From Phycisphaerae bacterium (GTDB lineage: Bacteria; Planctomycetota; Phycisphaerae; UBA1845; Fen-1342), in the NCBI GenBank assembly GCA_030428945.1, contig JAUIEC010000013.1, positions 62,001 through 126,000 of the forward strand: a stretch of 64,000 bases of DNA. The letters run 5' to 3'. The stretch's first letter is position 1, and each line of letters opens with the position of its first letter. This document shows, piece by piece, positions 16,227-23,761 of this stretch. A program made the translations under genes and the position numbers. The notes under the pieces were generated by a model. That model saw only the letters and a program-made list of their open reading frames with translations. It had not been told where the DNA came from and did no database searches.

Positions 16227-17639
16227 ATCCCCACCCTGCTCGCCGGGCAGCAGTGCGACCCGCGGGCCGTCCGGGGTGACCAGCAGGATTCCCAGCAGTT
16301 GCCCGTCCGAGCGGGCCAGGACGCACGCACCGTGCCAGGTCGCATCGACCGAGACGGCCGTGTCGATCGCCCAGTCCCCCTCGTCCACCGTCAACCGCGA
16401 AACCGCCAGCGGCAACGCCCGCCCGGCCGGGTCGCCGATCACCAGGCAGTCTTCCGGCCGGGTCGCACGCCGCATGCGGGCGGCCGGCCAGACCGTCCGC
16501 GAGACGTGCGCATCCAGCACCGCCAGGCTGCCGCGGGACTGCACCCGGTCGGCCGGAACCGGCAGTCGCTCGCCGCTGATCTCAAGCTGCACGCTGTCGT
16601 CGTGCGCGTCGGGGTCCGAAACGAACAGGTCCCGCGGCCCGACCAGCCCGTCGGCCGTCTGCAGAACCCACCCGCGACGCGACTTGTCGGCCGTCAGCAG
16701 CGTGCCCTGCTGCCAGCGCAGGACCGCCCGCAGCGGAACCGGCATGATCGCCCCCGGCGGCAGCAGCGAACTGCCGATCGGGATCAGCGGCTCCCAGGCG
16801 AGCCACTCGTCCCGGGCCCGGTCGAACAGCCGGAAACGATGCCCGTTCGAAACGATCTGCCCGGCGGCCGACGGCGTGGCGACCGCGATCCCGCCGGCCA
16901 CGAGCGTCTCGAGCGATTCCATCTGGATGGTCATGCCCTGCAGGCCGAGTTGCGCCTCGATCTTGCCGACATTCCAGAAGCGGGTGTCGTCGCGGATCAG
17001 TTCGGTGAAGGCCTTTTCGATGTGCACGCGGGCCTCGACGGCGCTGCTGTCGCTGGTCAGGCCGACCGACAGCACCACGCCGATCGGAACCTGGCGGTAG
17101 AGAATCGGCGTCCCGGGTCGGACGCTCTCCCGGCGGGACGCCTGCAGCACGATCTCGAGATCGCCCGGCCGGATGCGTTCGAGGATCGGCGGTTCCTCGA
17201 GTCCGATGAACGACCGCTGCGGGCGGCCCTCGCCGGGCAGCAGCGTCAGGTAGCGCGGGCCGACGATCGTCTCGAGCCCGGCGATGCCGGAGATGCCGAC
17301 CTTCGGCCGCACGACCCAGAAGCGTGTGCCGGCCCGGGCAAGCTGCTGCGAGCCGGGATCGAGGACGGCCAGCAGGCGAACGCCGTCGAGCGTCTGTTCG
17401 AGTTCGACCGACTTGACGCGTCCGACCACGATGCCGCGATAGCGGATGTCGTCGCCGGCCTGGAGTCCGTGTCCGTTCTCGAGGTAGACGCGAATCTCGA
17501 GTCCGCGGCGGGCCCACGAGTCGTAGCCGAGCCAGGCGACCAGCAGGACGGCGGCCAGGGGAATCAGCCAGAACCAGGTGCGTTCGGGCTCAGGCTGGAT
17601 GTCCGCGGTCGGAAGTTGCTGCGGCAGGTTCTCATCCAT
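16206..17639 (-). CDS. pqiB: PqiB-like MCE (MlaD) family protein
   Basis: 477 residues with one N-terminal membrane helix (about 22-39) and two MCE modules: LENGHGLQAGDDIRYRGIVV near 52-75 and VRPGTPILYRQVPIGVV near 170-190. E. coli PqiB has three MCE modules in about 546 residues. The last about 170 residues are not MCE-like; they contain LFVSDPDAHDD, CLVIGDPAGRALPL and GACVLARSDGQLLGILLV, a strand pattern reminiscent of trypsin-like folds. With PqiA it should form an inner-membrane-anchored periplasmic lipid-transport tunnel. Its start overlaps the pqiA stop by 8 bp, and its stop lies inside an octad array. Confidence 0.88.
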   Translation of the reverse strand: MDENLPQQLPTADIQPEPERTWFWLIPLAAVLLVAWLGYDSWARRGLEIRVYLENGHGLQAGDDIRYRGIVVGRVKSVELEQTLDGVRLLAVLDPGSQQLARAGTRFWVVRPKVGISGIAGLETIVGPRYLTLLPGEGRPQRSFIGLEEPPILERIRPGDLEIVLQASRRESVRPGTPILYRQVPIGVVLSVGLTSDSSAVEARVHIEKAFTELIRDDTRFWNVGKIEAQLGLQGMTIQMESLETLVAGGIAVATPSAAGQIVSNGHRFRLFDRARDEWLAWEPLIPIGSSLLPPGAIMPVPLRAVLRWQQGTLLTADKSRRGWVLQTADGLVGPRDLFVSDPDAHDDSVQLEISGERLPVPADRVQSRGSLAVLDAHVSRTVWPAARMRRATRPEDCLVIGDPAGRALPLAVSRLTVDEGDWAIDTAVSVDATWHGACVLARSDGQLLGILLVTPDGPRVALLPGEQGGDASEQGK

Positions 17640-18255
17640 GATCGGGCTCCGCGGCGGCGGGTTGGTGCCAGAGACTGTGCGGATCGAAGGCCGCGGTGGC
17701 GAGCAGGCTTAGCAGGACGCAGAGGGTGAACGCGAAGGCGGCGGGTCCGGCGGTGACCTGCACGTAGTCGCCGACTTTCAGGACGGCGACGAGGATCGCA
17801 ACCAGCAGGACGTCGAGCATGCCCCAGCGTCCGGTCCACTCGACGACGTGGTAGGTCATGGCGCGGTGTTCGCGGCGGAGCAGCATGCCGCCGGTCCCGA
17901 GCGTCAGCAGGCCGACCAGCTTGGCCAGCGGGAGGACGACCGAGCAGAGCAGGACGATCACGCCGACGAAGATGTCGCCCTCGCTGAGCAGTTCGCGGGT
18001 GCCCTGCAGGATGCTGGCGTCGTTGCGATGCCCGAAGCGTTCGACGCGGATCATCGGCAGCGTGACGGCCAGCGGGTAGAGAATCAGGGCGGCCAGGGCG
18101 AGCGCCGTGGCGAGGCGGTTTCCGCGGACCACGCTGGGCCAGCGGCGGAAAACGGTTCCGCAGCGTGGGCAGCGGGCGCGATGGCGGGCGGGCACCGGCG
18201 GCATCCGCTGGACGAGTCCGCAGCAGGCGCAGGTATCGATCGCGGGGCTGGCCAT
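17632..18255 (-). CDS. pqiA: PqiA-like inner membrane protein
   Basis: 207 residues with one PqiA domain; E. coli PqiA has two in about 417 residues. The N-terminal zinc-ribbon-like pairs CACCG and CPRCG are followed by four membrane helices, including the family stretch LTLPMIRVERFG and the polar LLSEGDIFVGVIVLLCSVVLPLAK region (continuous in the protein). AGGAG lies 8 bp upstream of the ATG at 18255. It is presumed to feed or drain lipids for the PqiB tunnel. It is the first gene of the pair. Confidence 0.88.
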   Translation of the reverse strand: MASPAIDTCACCGLVQRMPPVPARHRARCPRCGTVFRRWPSVVRGNRLATALALAALILYPLAVTLPMIRVERFGHRNDASILQGTRELLSEGDIFVGVIVLLCSVVLPLAKLVGLLTLGTGGMLLRREHRAMTYHVVEWTGRWGMLDVLLVAILVAVLKVGDYVQVTAGPAAFAFTLCVLLSLLATAAFDPHSLWHQPAAAEPDHG

Positions 18256-18489
18256 GGCGCATCTCCTGTGCGGATCGTCGGTTCCGGGCCAGCGGGCGTC
18301 AACGGGGCGGGTCGCGGACGGCGCGTCCAAGGGTCTGATAACCGCAGCAACCGTGGGGCGTTCGGCGGGTACAAAATCGCGGAAACGCGGAATTGCGACG
18401 ATCGAGGGGCGGTTGTTCCGATAGACTCTGCGTTTGCCGCCGGATCGGACCCGGCAGCCGATCCGTCCCCACTACGGAGAACTCCGGAT

Positions 18490-19437
18490 ATGAAACCAAT
18501 GCTGAAGACGGTCGCCGTTGTACTTTCGCTCGGCCTGGCGGTTGCCGCCCACGCGGGCGAGCTTGGCATGAAGGCCCCGGCCCTGCAGATTTCGCACTGG
18601 GTCAAGGGCGATGCGGTCGACGTCACGGACGGCAAGGCTGTCTACGTCGTCGAGTTCTGGGCGACCTGGTGCCCGCCCTGCCGCGAAAGCATTCCGCACC
18701 TGACCGAACTGCAGAAGAAGTACGGCGACAAGGTCGTCTTCGTCGGCATCAGCGACGAGAAGAAGGACGTCGTCGAGAAGTTCGTCACCAAGCAGGGTGA
18801 CAAGATGGACTACGTCGTCGCGATCGACAAGAACGACGGCACCTCGAAGGGCTACATGCGCGAGTTCGGCCAGAACGGCATTCCGCATGCCTTCATCGTC
18901 GACAAGCACGGCAAGATCGTCTGGCACGATCACCCGATGTCCGACCTGCACAAGGTCATCGACCTGGTCCTGGCCGACAAGTTCGACGATGCCGCCGCCA
19001 AGAAGATGATCGCCGATCGCGAGAAGGCCCAGAAGGAACTGATGCAGGTCGCCAAGATGATGCAGCAGTACTTCGAACTGGTCAGCTCGGCCGACAAGGG
19101 CACCGAGGCGGCCGCGCTCGGCGCGAAGATCCTGGCCAAGGGTGGCGGCAACCCGAACCTGCTGAACACGCTGTCGTGGCAGATCCTGACCGATGAGCGG
19201 ATCCTGACCCGCGACCTGGACCTCGCCCTGCAGGCGGCCAAGAAGGCCAACGACCTGACCGGCGGCAAGGACGCCAACACGCTCGACACCCTCGGCCTGG
19301 CCCTGTTCAAGACCGGCAACAAAGAGGAAGCGATCAGCGTCCAGAAGAAGGCCGTCGACCTCGCGAAGGAAGCCGGCGACGAGCGGGCCCTCGAAGAGTT
19401 CACCAAGCGTCTGAAGGAATTCGAAGCCGGCAAGTAA
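18490..19437 (+). CDS. Periplasmic thioredoxin-like (TlpA-type) protein with TPR-like C-terminus
   Basis: 315 residues with a signal peptide (MKPMLKTVAVVLSLGLAVAA). The thioredoxin fold contains the redox pair WCPPC near residue 60 and the cis-Pro strand NGIPHAFIVDKHGKIVW. Residues about 170-315 are helical with TPR-like repeats (LNTLSWQIL, DTLGLALFKTGNKEEAI). It is probably a thiol-disulfide oxidoreductase or peroxiredoxin-like reductant in the periplasm. GGAGAA stands 8 bp before the ATG. It has its own strong terminator. Confidence 0.92.
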   Translation: MKPMLKTVAVVLSLGLAVAAHAGELGMKAPALQISHWVKGDAVDVTDGKAVYVVEFWATWCPPCRESIPHLTELQKKYGDKVVFVGISDEKKDVVEKFVTKQGDKMDYVVAIDKNDGTSKGYMREFGQNGIPHAFIVDKHGKIVWHDHPMSDLHKVIDLVLADKFDDAAAKKMIADREKAQKELMQVAKMMQQYFELVSSADKGTEAAALGAKILAKGGGNPNLLNTLSWQILTDERILTRDLDLALQAAKKANDLTGGKDANTLDTLGLALFKTGNKEEAISVQKKAVDLAKEAGDERALEEFTKRLKEFEAGK

Positions 19438-19466
19438 ACCCGACTTCGAGGTCCACCGAGAGACGG

Positions 19467-19501
19467 AGCCGGTCGTTCCCAGGAACGGCCGGCTTCTTTT
19501 T
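19467..19501 (+). terminator. Rho-independent terminator of the thioredoxin-like gene
   Basis: AGCCGGTCGTTC and GAACGGCCGGCT pair with one G-T wobble and are followed by TTCTTTTT. It begins 30 bp after the stop codon. Confidence 0.92.
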
Positions 19502-19504
19502 CGA

Positions 19505-19536
19505 GATGAAAAGGTGGAAACGTGAAAGCGTGAAGG
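19505..19536 (+). repeat. Octad array GATGAAAA/GGTGGAAA/CGTGAAAG/CGTGAAGG
   Basis: Four exact octads directly behind the terminator, purine-rich on the sense strand of the thioredoxin-like gene. Confidence 0.88.
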
Positions 19537-19580
19537 AATCCGCCAGCGGAGCGCAGGGAACAGTCTGCCCCGCGCATCTG

Positions 19581-19642
19581 CTTGTGTGCTGACTTGCTTA
19601 CCCGCTCACTCGCTCACCTGCTCACCTGCTAACTCATTCCCT
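19581..19642 (-). repeat. Octad array GTGAGCRG/GTAAGCAA behind the radical SAM gene
   Basis: On the reverse strand: GTTAGCAG, GTGAGCAG, GTGAGCGA, GTGAGCGG, GTAAGCAA, GTCAGCAC. It starts about 15 bp after the radical SAM stop codon and is purine-rich on its sense strand. Confidence 0.88.
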
Positions 19643-19656
19643 CCCCCGCGTTCGGT

Positions 19657-20694
19657 TCAGAACAGGGGCAACTGCACGGGGCCTTTCGGTTCGGGGCGGA
19701 CCTTGCGCTGCCGGTGCGCGTCGCCGGCCAGTTCTTCCTTCCACTGCAGGCCATACCGGGCGGCCGTCGTTTCGAAGAGTTGCGCGATGCTGTCCCAGTA
19801 GGGGCCGACGCCCTTCATACGGGCCCCGAAGCGCGCGTCGTTCAGCGCCCCGCCGCGCACCGACCGCAGGGCCTGCTCGATCTTGCCGACCGCGCCCGGC
19901 ATCGTCGCCCGCAGCCGATCGAAGAAGACCTGCTCGACACTGCCGGCCAGGCGCAGCGGACTGCATCCGGCGAACTCGGCCCCGGCGTCGGCCGCCCGCT
20001 TCAGCACCTCGGGAATCTCGCGGTCGCTGAGCCCGGGGATGATCGGCGCCACCAGGACGGCCACCGGCACGCCGGCCTCACGCAGTCTGCGGATCGCTTC
20101 GAACCGCCGGCTGGGAGGCGGGGCCCCGCTTTCGATCAGCCGGGCGGGGGCATCCTCGGCGAACGGAATGCTGATGTAGACCCGCAGCGACGCGCGGGCG
20201 GCCAGCGAGGCGAGCAGTTCGGCGTCGCGGACGACCAGGTACGACTTGGTGACGATGCCGACCGGATTGCAGAAGTCGTGACAGACCCGCAGGCACTGCT
20301 CGGTCAGGCGATAGACCGCCTCCAGCGGCTGGTAACAGTCGGTCACCCCCGAGAACGCCAGCAGGTCGCCCTCCCACGAACGACTGCGGAACCGGCGGGC
20401 CAGCAGTTCCGGGGCGTTGACCTTGACCGTGATCTTGTGGTCGAAATCGGTGCCGGCCCCGAGGCCGAGATACTCGTGCGTCGGCCGGGCGTAGCAGTAG
20501 GCACAGGCGTGCTGGCAGCCGCGGTAGGGGTTGACGCTGTAGCGAAAGGACAGGTCGGGGCTGTCGTTGGTCGAGACGATCGATTTGGCGTGTTCCTCGT
20601 AGACCTCGAGCCGGGACTCCGGCGGCGGCCCGAGCCACTCGACGTCATAGACGTCATACGGATTCCGCGGGTTGGCAACCTGGCGGCGCGACAT
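19657..20694 (-). CDS. PA0069-family radical SAM protein
   Basis: 345 residues from the ATG at 20694; longer readings only run into repeat DNA. The [4Fe-4S] motif is CQHACAYC with Cys60, Cys64 and Cys67 (CxxxCxxC). Family features include NPYRGCQHACAYCYARPTHE (NPYRGC...YCYAR), ITVKVN, GVTDCYQP, VGIVTKS and a C-terminal PLF. The family is related to spore photoproduct lyase; its physiological reaction is not established. Cytoplasmic, single gene. The 3' flank is an octad array, the 5' flank another array and a composite repeat. Confidence 0.92.
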   Translation of the reverse strand: MSRRQVANPRNPYDVYDVEWLGPPPESRLEVYEEHAKSIVSTNDSPDLSFRYSVNPYRGCQHACAYCYARPTHEYLGLGAGTDFDHKITVKVNAPELLARRFRSRSWEGDLLAFSGVTDCYQPLEAVYRLTEQCLRVCHDFCNPVGIVTKSYLVVRDAELLASLAARASLRVYISIPFAEDAPARLIESGAPPPSRRFEAIRRLREAGVPVAVLVAPIIPGLSDREIPEVLKRAADAGAEFAGCSPLRLAGSVEQVFFDRLRATMPGAVGKIEQALRSVRGGALNDARFGARMKGVGPYWDSIAQLFETTAARYGLQWKEELAGDAHRQRKVRPEPKGPVQLPLF

Positions 20695-20731
20695 GGAAGA
20701 AGGGTACCGTATTCGGGTTTTGTTAGCTACC

Positions 20732-20811
20732 GGGAAAGGGAGCGAGGGAGCGAGGGAGCGGGGGAGCGAGGGAGCGAGGGCGCGGGGGAGCGAGGGAGCG
20801 AGGGCGCGGGG
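20732..20811 (+). repeat. Ten-unit octad array GAGCGAGG with a 24-bp higher-order period
   Basis: Octads in perfect phase: one GGGAAAGG, six GAGCGAGG, one GAGCGGGG and two GCGCGGGG. The last 48 bp are two identical 24-bp blocks. Purine-rich forward strand. It lies upstream of the reverse radical SAM gene, so it does not follow a gene end. Confidence 0.9.
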
Positions 20812-20819
20812 GTTTGTAG

Positions 20820-21030
20820 GGTGCGTCATCGACGCGGCAGTCCGCGCTCACAACGACCGAGGGAGCCGCAGGCGTCGATGCCGCACCGCGTGGCAACTCC
20901 ATCAGTCGCTTGGGGGGAACCTGCGCGGAGAAGCACCAGCCTGATGCGCTCGCGCGACTGTTGGAATCGAATGCAGTCCCCCACCCTTCCGCTCGCTGCG
21001 CTCACTCAAGGGCGGGGCACCCAATCCCCG
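20820..21030 (+). repeat. Composite repeat element, copy C (forward), including 68-bp element copy 4 at 20820-20887
   Basis: GTAG-flanked 68-bp inverted repeat, then a linker of about 83 bp ending GGAATCGAATGCAGTC, then a hairpin with CCCACCCTT ... AAGGGCGGGG arms around CCGCTCGCTGCGCTCACTC. Confidence 0.88.
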
Positions 21031-21048
21031 GCGCGCCACGCCCCCCCC

Positions 21049-21309
21049 CCCTGTTCCCTCCTCCTCTGTCCCCTGCTCCCTGCTCCCGCTACCGGTTCCT
21101 TCTCTTCTGTTCCCTGCTCCCTGCTCCCACTACCGGTTCCCTCTCTTCTGTTCCCTGCTCCCTGCTCCCGCTACCGGTTCCCTCTCTTCTGTTCCCTGCT
21201 CCCTGCTCCCGCTACCGGTTCCTTCTCTTCTGTTCCCTGTGCCCTGTTCCCTGTTCCCTTCTTCTCGGCTCCCTGTTCCCTTCTCCTCGGTTCCCTGTTC
21301 CCTTCTTCT
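21049..21309 (-). repeat. Heptad-derived tract: 41-bp unit x4 and 22-bp unit x3
   Basis: Four near-identical 41-bp units at 21068-21231, each starting GTTCCCTGCTCCCTGCTCCC (first unit GTCCCCT) and containing ACCGGT. Then three 22-bp units at 21253-21308 start GTTCCCTTCT. Both are enlarged from CCCTGTT/CCCTGCT heptads. Purine-rich on the reverse strand and abutting the ftcD stop codon (21314). Confidence 0.9.
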
Positions 21310-21313
21310 CCCC

Positions 21314-23011
21314 CTACTCCATCTTCCCGGCGACCATGGCGAGGATCTTCTCCTCCAACTGGTCGGCCCGGCGGGCGAGTTCCTCGGCCTGGGACAGGAC
21401 GCCGGCGACCCAGTCGCGGTCGCGGACGTCTCCCGCGTTGATCTGCACGTTCAGCAGCGCCCCGCGGACCGCGGTCCGGGCGCACAGGGCGGCCACGCCC
21501 GCGTCGGAGATGCTGGCGGGCAGGCCCTCTTCGGCCATCGCTTCGATCGTCTCGAAGGACTCGCTGGCGACCTGCATGACCCGCAGCGGAATCTCGATCG
21601 CCGCCTTGGTGGCCTTCTCGATCTCGGCCGACCGCAGTTCCGCTTCCTGCTCGGAGCCCTGCGGCAGGCGCATCGCGGCCATGATCCGGTTGAACGCGTC
21701 GGTGTCCGCGTCGATCAGGTGCAGCAGTTCGTCGTGGTGCTGCTTGCCGCGCTGGGCCCACTCGCTGAAGGCCTCCCAGCGGTCGTCCCAGCCGCGCTTG
21801 TGGCTCGACAGGTTCGCGACCATCGTCGCCAGGGCGGCCCCGAACGCGCCGGCCGCGGCAGCGATCGAACCGCCGCCGGGCGCGGGTGATTCGCTGGCGG
21901 TCTCGTGCGTGAAGTCCTTGACGGAGAGGGCCACCAGCCTGCGGGCGGCAGCCTCCTGGCGGGCCTCGATGGCGTACTCGATGATCTTCTCTTCGGGTTT
22001 GAACGGCGAGAGTTCGTCGAGCCCCATGCTGCGGACGGCGATCTTGATCAGTTCGGCATCGCTGACGCCCAGGGAGCGCTGCTGCCGGTAGAGGTAGTGT
22101 CGCCCGGCATCGAGGATCGCTTCGAGCGGCACCAGGCCGACGAGTTCCGAGCCGGTGACGCGCACGCCGCGGGCGGCCGCTTTCTCGCAGCACTCGTCGA
22201 ACGCGATGTGCATCGGCGTGACGTTGATGTTCGTCAGGTTCATCGAGATCTGGGCGATGCCGTACTCCTCGATGAACCAGCCGATGCCCTTGCAGCACCG
22301 CAGCGACCCCGGGACCCAGACCTCCTGCCCCTGCGCGTCACGGACGACCGGCCCGGTCAGCGGGTTGCCCTCGCGCTTCACGCGCCCCTTCTCGCGAACG
22401 TCGAAGGCGATCGCGTTGGCCCGCCGGGTCGACGTCGTGTTCAGGTTGATGTTGTAGGCGATCAGGAAGTCGCGGGCACCGACCGCCGTCGCACCGCTCT
22501 GCGGATTGAACGTGGCCGGTCCGTAGTCCGGCCGCCAGGCGGGGTCGCGGAGCCGATCGGCGAGGCCCTCGTACTCGCCCGCCCGGACGTCGGCCAGGTT
22601 GCGACGCTGCGGCGTGCGGGCGGCGTATTCATAGCAGTAGACGGTCAGCCCGACCTCTTCCCCGAGGGCCCGCGCCAGCAGGTGGGCATGCTCGACGGTC
22701 TCCTCCATCGTGACGCCCGTCACCGGAACCAGCGGGCAGACGTCCATCGCACCGAAACGCGGATGCTCGCCCTGCTGATGCCGCATGTCGATCAGTTCGG
22801 CCGCCAGTCCGCCGGCCTTGACCGCGGCCTCGACGACCGAGCGCGGCGGTCCGACGAAGGTCACCACGGTCCGATTGGTCGCGGCCCCTGGATCGACATC
22901 GAGCAGCGTGACACCGTCGACGGCTTCGATCGCATCGGTGATCCGCCGGATCACGCCCATGTCGCGACCCTCGGAGAAGTTCGGAACGCATTCGATCAAC
23001 GGCTCGGGCAT
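21314..23011 (-). CDS. ftcD: Bifunctional glutamate formimidoyltransferase / formimidotetrahydrofolate cyclodeaminase
   Basis: 565 residues, the length of the fused enzyme. Residues 1 to about 300 are the transferase (LIECVPNFSEGRD start, HPRFGAMDVCPLVPV, NINLNTTS). About 350-565 are the cyclodeaminase (SPAPGGGSIAAAAGAFGAALATM is continuous there). It passes the formimino group from formiminoglutamate to tetrahydrofolate, then forms methenyl-THF and ammonia, linking histidine breakdown to one-carbon metabolism. GGAGG is 7 bp upstream of the ATG at 23011. No hut genes are in the window. Confidence 0.95.
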   Translation of the reverse strand: MPEPLIECVPNFSEGRDMGVIRRITDAIEAVDGVTLLDVDPGAATNRTVVTFVGPPRSVVEAAVKAGGLAAELIDMRHQQGEHPRFGAMDVCPLVPVTGVTMEETVEHAHLLARALGEEVGLTVYCYEYAARTPQRRNLADVRAGEYEGLADRLRDPAWRPDYGPATFNPQSGATAVGARDFLIAYNINLNTTSTRRANAIAFDVREKGRVKREGNPLTGPVVRDAQGQEVWVPGSLRCCKGIGWFIEEYGIAQISMNLTNINVTPMHIAFDECCEKAAARGVRVTGSELVGLVPLEAILDAGRHYLYRQQRSLGVSDAELIKIAVRSMGLDELSPFKPEEKIIEYAIEARQEAAARRLVALSVKDFTHETASESPAPGGGSIAAAAGAFGAALATMVANLSSHKRGWDDRWEAFSEWAQRGKQHHDELLHLIDADTDAFNRIMAAMRLPQGSEQEAELRSAEIEKATKAAIEIPLRVMQVASESFETIEAMAEEGLPASISDAGVAALCARTAVRGALLNVQINAGDVRDRDWVAGVLSQAEELARRADQLEEKILAMVAGKME

Positions 23012-23030
23012 CGCCTACCTCCGGCCTGTC

Positions 23031-23054
23031 TGAAAGAGTGAATGATTGAAGCAA
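23031..23054 (+). repeat. Short octad array TGAAAGAG/TGAATGAT/TGAAGCAA
   Basis: Three octads between the ftcD start and the dinB-like stop. Purine-rich on the forward strand, so opposite to both neighbours and an exception to the gene-end rule. Confidence 0.6.
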
Positions 23055-23130
23055 TGCTGGAAGGCAACCTCGGTTCGCGCCCGGCCGACGGCATCCACCT
23101 GGCTGTCGGACATCGTCTCGCCCCCGGACC

Positions 23131-23631
23131 TCAGCGAAGGAACGTCTTGCCGCGCAGGCGGCGGATGCTCGCCAACTGGCCGGCGTGAAACGCCTCGTGC
23201 CGGTCGCAGTGGCTGATCGCGCCCAGCTTGTCCCGGTAGTGCGGATGCTCGGCCCCGTCCTGACCGAACGCCGGTTCGGCCAGCACTTCGTCCGTCGCCG
23301 CCCGGACCGTGTCGAGCGTCCGCGCGTGAATGTCCGCCATCATCTGCAGAATGTCGTCGATGCCCGGGTACTCGTGTTCGGCCACCGACTTGACCGGCGC
23401 GCCGATCGGAAAGTGCCCCAGGAAGGCCGGGTCGAGGAACTGCCGGTTGAAGCAGCGCTGATGCACGAGCAGGTACTGCGCCACGGCAATGTGTCCGCAC
23501 AGCCAGATCGCATGCCCCATGCCCGGCGCGGGCTGATGGCTCCAGTCCTCGTCCGCGAAATCGTCCAGGATCTTCAGGGTCCAGTTACGCGTCTCGGCCA
23601 GTTGGCCGGCCAGGAGTTCACCGCTGGTCAT
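23131..23631 (-). CDS. DinB-family putative metalloenzyme
   Basis: 166 residues. The ATG at 23631 has GGAG 8-12 bp upstream and is preferred over an ATG six codons earlier. A four-helix-bundle DinB pattern is visible: WTLKILDDFADEDW near the start, HAIWLCGHIAVAQYLLVHQR with the first metal His, and the C-terminal HCDRHEAFHAGQLASIRRL with two more. Members are thiol S-transferases or unknown hydrolases. Transcription leaves ftcD and this gene in the same direction, separated by 119 bp. Confidence 0.88.
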   Translation of the reverse strand: MTSGELLAGQLAETRNWTLKILDDFADEDWSHQPAPGMGHAIWLCGHIAVAQYLLVHQRCFNRQFLDPAFLGHFPIGAPVKSVAEHEYPGIDDILQMMADIHARTLDTVRAATDEVLAEPAFGQDGAEHPHYRDKLGAISHCDRHEAFHAGQLASIRRLRGKTFLR

Positions 23632-23664
23632 GGTTCCGTCTCCGTCCACGGCCGCCCGGCCGCG

Positions 23665-23693
23665 CTGTCAGGTTGCACCGCCGAGACTATACT
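23665..23693 (+). promoter_or_regulatory. Candidate promoter for the polytopic membrane protein
   Basis: CTGTCA at 23665-23670, a 17-bp spacer, and a good TATACT -10 at 23688-23693, about 70 bp before the proposed start. Confidence 0.5.
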
Positions 23694-23761
23694 CTGCGTG
23701 ACCCCGATCCCGCATCCTCTCTGCCAGGGTACCAGACATTCGCAACCGGAGTGCTCAACCG

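Larger units (their letters stand above)
20695..21313. other. 619-bp gene-free repeat region
   Basis: It holds a ten-unit octad array, a complete forward composite element, and a long pyrimidine tract of 41-bp and 22-bp tandem repeats ending at the ftcD stop codon. Very little unique sequence is left for the radical SAM promoter except 20695-20731. Confidence 0.82.

Noticed and set aside
21068..21231. CRISPR array
   Set aside because: The 41-bp units abut each other without unique spacers and derive from 7-bp words; no cas gene is near.
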